Shown: positions 60,725 to 64,000 of the stretch, piece by piece
Layout: the number at the start of each line of letters is the position of its first letter
Position numbering within the stretch: the first letter of the stretch is position 1
Origin: Haematobia irritans
Taxonomy: Eukaryota > Arthropoda > Insecta > Diptera > Muscidae
NCBI RefSeq assembly: GCF_050003625.1
Contig: NC_134398.1
Coordinates: 198,097,700-198,161,699 of the forward strand
DNA length: 64,000 nucleotides
Reading direction: 5' to 3'
The notes under the pieces: generated by a model
The model's database searches: none
What the model saw: the letters and a program-made list of their open reading frames with translations, nothing else
What the model was told of the DNA's origin: nothing
Program-made: the position numbers and the translations under genes

Positions 60725-61328
60725 TGTTACGAATTTGATAATTATAGTTTAAGTTTATTTAAATTAGTTTCCGTTAATTTAAATTTCAAATTGTAACGAT
60801 AAAATTTCGTTATAACTTGTTGGAATCATCTATTCATTTTCTAGCACTTTCCTGAATTTCTTTTATGTTCTTTTGTTTGCTTATTTTCATGTAAGTTCTC
60901 ACTCTCTTTGATAACAACCCCTTTGTTTTGTTATTTTGCATTCTCATTTCATCTCATTGTATATTGTCATTGTTTTTGTTCTTGTAGTAATGCGAGCGCA
61001 TATCTATGTGAGTGTGTATGTGTTTGGCAGCCACCAGATGAATGACTTAATGGTCGTAGATCCTTCTATCATTGTCTAAGAATGTTCTGGCGTTGCCAGA
61101 ATATTGTAGTGCTACCAGAATGTTCTCGAATTGCCACACCGTCATATATAAAAGCGGTCGCATGCTGCTAACGAGTCAGTCTTAATTAAAGCGTCAAACG
61201 AATAACTTCAGTGTGAACGAATTGTAAAGTGTGAAGTCATAGTAAATAAATTGTAGATTGTCGTTATTTAAAAGAACTGTGTTTTAATTGTCGGGTAATT
61301 AAAAACGCCTAAATATAAAAACGTAACA
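60725..61328 (+). repeat. 5' LTR of gypsy-like retrotransposon (604 bp)
   Basis: Begins TGTTAC and ends GTAACA, a perfect 6-bp inverted repeat, and is followed at once by a primer-binding-like ATTGGTGTCGGAAGTG. Inside are TATATAAAA (61145-61153), an initiator-like TCAGT about 31 bp downstream (61176-61180), and AATAAA (61245-61250), as expected for U3-R-U5. Only one LTR is in the window, so identity between LTRs cannot be judged. Confidence 0.85.
61145..61180 (+). promoter_or_regulatory. LTR promoter: TATA box and initiator
   Basis: TATATAAAA at 61145 and AGTCAGTCTT at 61174, spaced as in insect RNA polymerase II core promoters with an Inr (TCAGT). This would start the genomic RNA and mark the U3/R border. 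Confidence 0.7.
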
Positions 61329-61350
61329 ATTGGTGTCGGAAGTGAAATAA
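61329..61350 (+). other. Primer-binding site candidate
   Basis: Directly after the LTR's GTAACA comes AT and then TGGTGTCGGAAGTG. The TGGTGTCGG start has the form of complements to tRNA 3' ends (TGG pairs with CCA). The priming tRNA was not identified. Only 39 bp separate the LTR from the gag start. Confidence 0.65.
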
Positions 61351-61367
61351 CGGAAAAAAAATCTACA

Positions 61368-62717
61368 ATGAAGTTTAATGAGCTTCGTGTGGAAGACTTA
61401 AAAAAGGAATTGAGCAAACTGGAGCTGCCGACAACAGGAAACAAGGCTCAATTACAAAAGCGACTACTGGAAGAGTTCGAGCGGCGCAGTATTGATATCG
61501 AAACACATGAGTTCGATTATAAGGAAGATCTTGACGAATCAGTAGTAGCCAGCGCCTTGGAAACTCCATCTGTAGCTTCTAATGTTGTTGATTACACATC
61601 GATGGTCAATATTTTGAGCAAAATGATGGAAGAAAATTCTCTAAAAATGCAAGAGAATTCTAGAAAAATGATGGAAGCTAATTCTAGAAAATTGGAAGAA
61701 AAATTCGACGAAAATTCAAAAAAGATGGACGAAAATTCTAGAATTCTACATGAGAATCTTCAACAAATTGCTGAAGGCATGGGAAAACGTGTGGACCATA
61801 TCGAAAGCCAAATTGGGGAGCTGCATAAGAAGATTATCTCTGTGGATGAGAAAATTATGGTTCATGATGAGAAGTTTCTACACATTGAAAGAAAAATGTC
61901 AGAGCTGGAAATTAAAGGTGGACCAGTGCGCGTCATCGAGGGCTCAAAAACCAAACCTCCTGTTTTCGATGGCTCAACTTCATTTGATGTATTCAAATTC
62001 CAATTTGAAATGGTTGCTTCTAGAAATTTATGGAACGACAATGACAAAGCAATTGAACTTCTATTGGCATTAAAGGGCAACGCCGCTGATGTGATACAAA
62101 GCATTCCCGCTGCCTCTAGAAATAATTATAATGAAGTAATAGCGGCACTTCAACGTAAGTACGGCGGAGAACATAAGCAAGACATCTTCAGAATGGAATT
62201 AAGAGGAAGAGTCCAGAAGTCAAATGAGACTCTACAAGACTTTGCAACAGATGTTGAGCGGTTGGTGCTTTTGGCATACCCAGGAGAGAGTCACCCACTT
62301 GTGGACCGCATCAAAATTGAGACCTTTGTGAATGGCATTCGAGACCCAGACATAAAATGTGCAACATATGCGTCACAAAAAGCTACATTTGTGGAAACTG
62401 TAACATTTGCCCTTGCACAAGAGACAGCGAGAGTACTAGCACGTCCTCAAGTTCACAAAGTACGTAAGGTGGAGACTGAGAATGACGAATCAAATTCCGT
62501 GATTGATTCAGTGAAAGAAGCCGTTAAGCAGGCAATGCAAGAAATGAAGCAGGACACAACAAAATCCAGAATGAAGTGCTATAACTGTGATAAGCCTGGA
62601 CATCTAGCTCGAGAATGCAAAGCACGACGCAAACGGTCAAGGTCCACATCACCATCTCCATTAAACAATAGGCATAAGAAGGTGACCCCACAGTCAAGTG
62701 AGTCACCTTTAAACTAA
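61368..62717 (+). CDS. gag: Gag polyprotein of gypsy-like LTR retrotransposon
   Basis: Structural protein of 449 residues that would form the cytoplasmic particle and bind the element RNA. An N-terminal SAP-like helix-turn-helix (about residues 1-36, ELRVEDLKKELSKLELP) is unusual for Gag and could bind nucleic acid. Residues about 80-180 are a long coiled coil with repeated E-N-S-x-K-M. Residues about 200-360 have the retrotransposon Gag core pattern (F-K-x-Q-F-E ... W-N-D-N-D-K ... A-L-K-G-N-A). A CCHC zinc knuckle CYNCDKPGHLAREC lies at about 404-417, followed by an SR/RS-rich basic tail. The start is the first ATG after the primer-binding site. The frame is intact. The stop TAA (62715-62717) directly follows TTTAAAC, so the pol frame is probably reached by -1 frameshifting. 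The family is clear from the Gag-Pol order; the exact lineage was not assigned. Confidence 0.93.
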   Translation: MKFNELRVEDLKKELSKLELPTTGNKAQLQKRLLEEFERRSIDIETHEFDYKEDLDESVVASALETPSVASNVVDYTSMVNILSKMMEENSLKMQENSRKMMEANSRKLEEKFDENSKKMDENSRILHENLQQIAEGMGKRVDHIESQIGELHKKIISVDEKIMVHDEKFLHIERKMSELEIKGGPVRVIEGSKTKPPVFDGSTSFDVFKFQFEMVASRNLWNDNDKAIELLLALKGNAADVIQSIPAASRNNYNEVIAALQRKYGGEHKQDIFRMELRGRVQKSNETLQDFATDVERLVLLAYPGESHPLVDRIKIETFVNGIRDPDIKCATYASQKATFVETVTFALAQETARVLARPQVHKVRKVETENDESNSVIDSVKEAVKQAMQEMKQDTTKSRMKCYNCDKPGHLARECKARRKRSRSTSPSPLNNRHKKVTPQSSESPLN

Positions 62718-64000
62718 ATCGAGCTAGTTCAGCGGGGCAAGAGCTGGCTCCCACAGGCGATGGCCCCACCATCTCCATAGCAATAGTTCAACAGAAAAAT
62801 AACAATTTAACTATTGCGGGTGTTATTAATGGCGGCAAGCGTACTTTGACGTTGGATACTGGTGCATCAAAGTCTATCATTAGATCTGATTTAGTAAAAG
62901 GAAAAGTTACACCACTGATTGGAGTCAAGCTACGCACGGCTACAGGGGAACCCGCAACCGTATATGGAAAGGTCACCGTAAAATTAACTATTGCTAACAA
63001 ATCCGTTACTTATGATTTCATTGTGGCCGATATAGTAGACGAAGTTATAATTGGAGCGGATTTCATGATTGCTTTTGGTCTCAATTTGGATATGAAGCGT
63101 CGTGTAATGACATGGTGCGATGCTGAAATAACGGTAAACGTGGGATACGACGAGAATACACCTGTCAGACGTTTGACAACGAGCCAGTCAGAGTCTATAC
63201 CACCGAATGCCGAAGCAATTATATGGGTTTCTATGGATGGAGATTGTGAAGTCGGCCAATTGTGGGTTGTTGAACCAGCAGAAAACAAAAGCAACAACAT
63301 CTTGATAGCAAATGCCCTGGTAACAACGAACGAAGAGAGACTAATACCAGTTCGTGTCTTGAACTTGTCTGACAATCATGAGCAAATTGTAAAATTTTCT
63401 GATATTGGAAAATGTACACCAGCCGAGGCAATAGTCAATTTGGAAGGCAACTCATCAAAGACACATGGAGCAGTGAGAAAACATCTGGAAGGGTATTTCG
63501 AGGCTTGGACACGTCATCTATCGCCGTCAGAGAGAAATAAAGCCAAGCAATTGTTGTGGAAAAACGCCTCTGCTTTTGCTTCTGAAAAGGGAAATCAAGG
63601 AAGAACATCTGTAGTGAAACATGAAATTAAAACCGCAGAAGAAAGGCCCATAAAACAGGCACCACGAAGTGTTCCCCTGGCAAAAAGAGACGAAGTTCAA
63701 AAGCTCATAAAGGAAATGGCGGAGAGTGGAGTGATCGAGCCATCATCAAGTCCTTGGTGTTCCCCAGTTGTGCTGGTCAAAAAGAAAGATGGAAGTACCC
63801 GATTCTGCGTGGACTATAGAAAACTGAATGATGTCACCAAAAAGGACAGTTATCCGCTTCCACGCATTGATGACACGTTGGACACACTAGCAGGAACAAC
63901 ATGGTTTTCTACGCTTGATTTGCAGAGTGGATATTGGCAAGTAGAGATCGCCGAGAAAGACAAGGAAAAGACGGCTTTTGGCGTTAATGGCGGTCTCTGG
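62702..64000 (+). CDS. pol: Pol polyprotein, 5' part (protease, reverse transcriptase)
   Basis: Open from 62702 (after a TGA) to the window end, in the -1 frame relative to gag and overlapping it by 16 bp. An aspartic protease motif LDTGASKSII lies at 62852-62881. Its flap and second half lead to IIGADFMIAFG (about 63049-63081). A linker of about 190 residues follows. Reverse transcriptase then begins: SSPWCSPVVLVKKKDG, FCVDYRKLNDVT, YPLPRIDDTLD, and TLDLQSGYWQVEI near 63911-63949, which carries the first catalytic Asp. The YxDD motif, RNase H and integrase would lie beyond the window. No stop or frameshift is seen, so the element may be young. The order protease-RT with this RT sequence is gypsy (Metaviridae-like) rather than copia. 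Activity cannot be judged from the part seen. Confidence 0.92.
62708..62714 (+). promoter_or_regulatory. -1 ribosomal frameshift site TTTAAAC
   Basis: In the gag frame it reads T TTA AAC immediately followed by the TAA stop. This is a canonical X-XXY-YYZ slippery heptamer in the correct phase. Slipping back by one base moves ribosomes into the pol frame, which is open from 62702. No stem-loop was worked out downstream. Confidence 0.8.

Noticed and set aside
61375..63431. Minus-strand frames across gag and pol
   Set aside because: Antisense shadows; the plus strand has intact Gag and protease/RT motifs.

Overview
This window is eukaryotic, AT-rich and almost entirely made of transposable elements and their debris. 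No intact host gene is visible. It looks like a calyptrate (muscid) fly chromosome. The grounds are an irritans-type mariner close to the Himar1 family first found in the horn fly, abundant DINE-1/INE-1/mini-me-like repeats with GTCC and AT microsatellites, and a gypsy-type LTR retrotransposon. The organism call is inference, because mariners move horizontally.

The dominant component is a set of non-autonomous repeats that I call HINE-F1, F2 and F4 (names local to this annotation). Each has a 5' end beginning TTATACCC, and F1 and F2 copies keep a GTCC/GTCT microsatellite just inside it. Each has a body of about 153-bp tandem units. Each has a 3' end with an inverted copy of the 5' motif, then a GC-rich hairpin and a terminal ACTTG. 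This is the architecture of Helentron-related elements (DINE-1/mini-me). A fourth repeat, F3, is a 29-bp AT-rich satellite that occurs inside many F1 copies and alone as a 3.7-kb array at 23.04-26.74 kb.

Layout. 1-7.3 kb: an F2 copy split by a hAT element (8-bp target duplication), which contains an F1 copy that contains another F2 copy. 7.3-9.5 kb: SINE and F2 fragments, then unique sequence. 9.5-13.0 kb: a canonical Helitron remnant (TC...CTAG) carrying an F1 copy and a SINE. 13-17.2 kb: F1 and F2 copies and a small degenerate coding-like patch. 17.2-21.1 kb: an F1 copy split by a second hAT that holds another F1 copy. 21.2-21.8 kb: a MITE. 23-27.8 kb: F3 satellite. 28.9-32.5 kb: an F1 copy with a duplicated 1.7-kb head. 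33.8-35.1 kb: a broken Himar-like mariner. 36-46 kb: F1, F2 and F3 copies and hAT ends. 46.25-47.17 kb: a Tc1/mariner element with DD41D spacing and a large deletion. 48.7-52.8 kb: F4 copies, a 5'-truncated SINE and a second dead mariner. 52.9-58.1 kb: F1 copies. 58.6-59.6 kb: a full F2. 60.7-64 kb: the 5' LTR, gag, protease and start of reverse transcriptase of a gypsy-like retrotransposon with a -1 frameshift site. It is the only open coding element here and it runs off the window.

The coding parts work together only in the last element. Gag (with SAP and zinc-knuckle motifs) would build the particle, and a -1 frameshift at TTTAAAC next to the gag stop would give Gag-Pol. All three DNA-transposon transposase genes carry stops, frameshifts or deletions.
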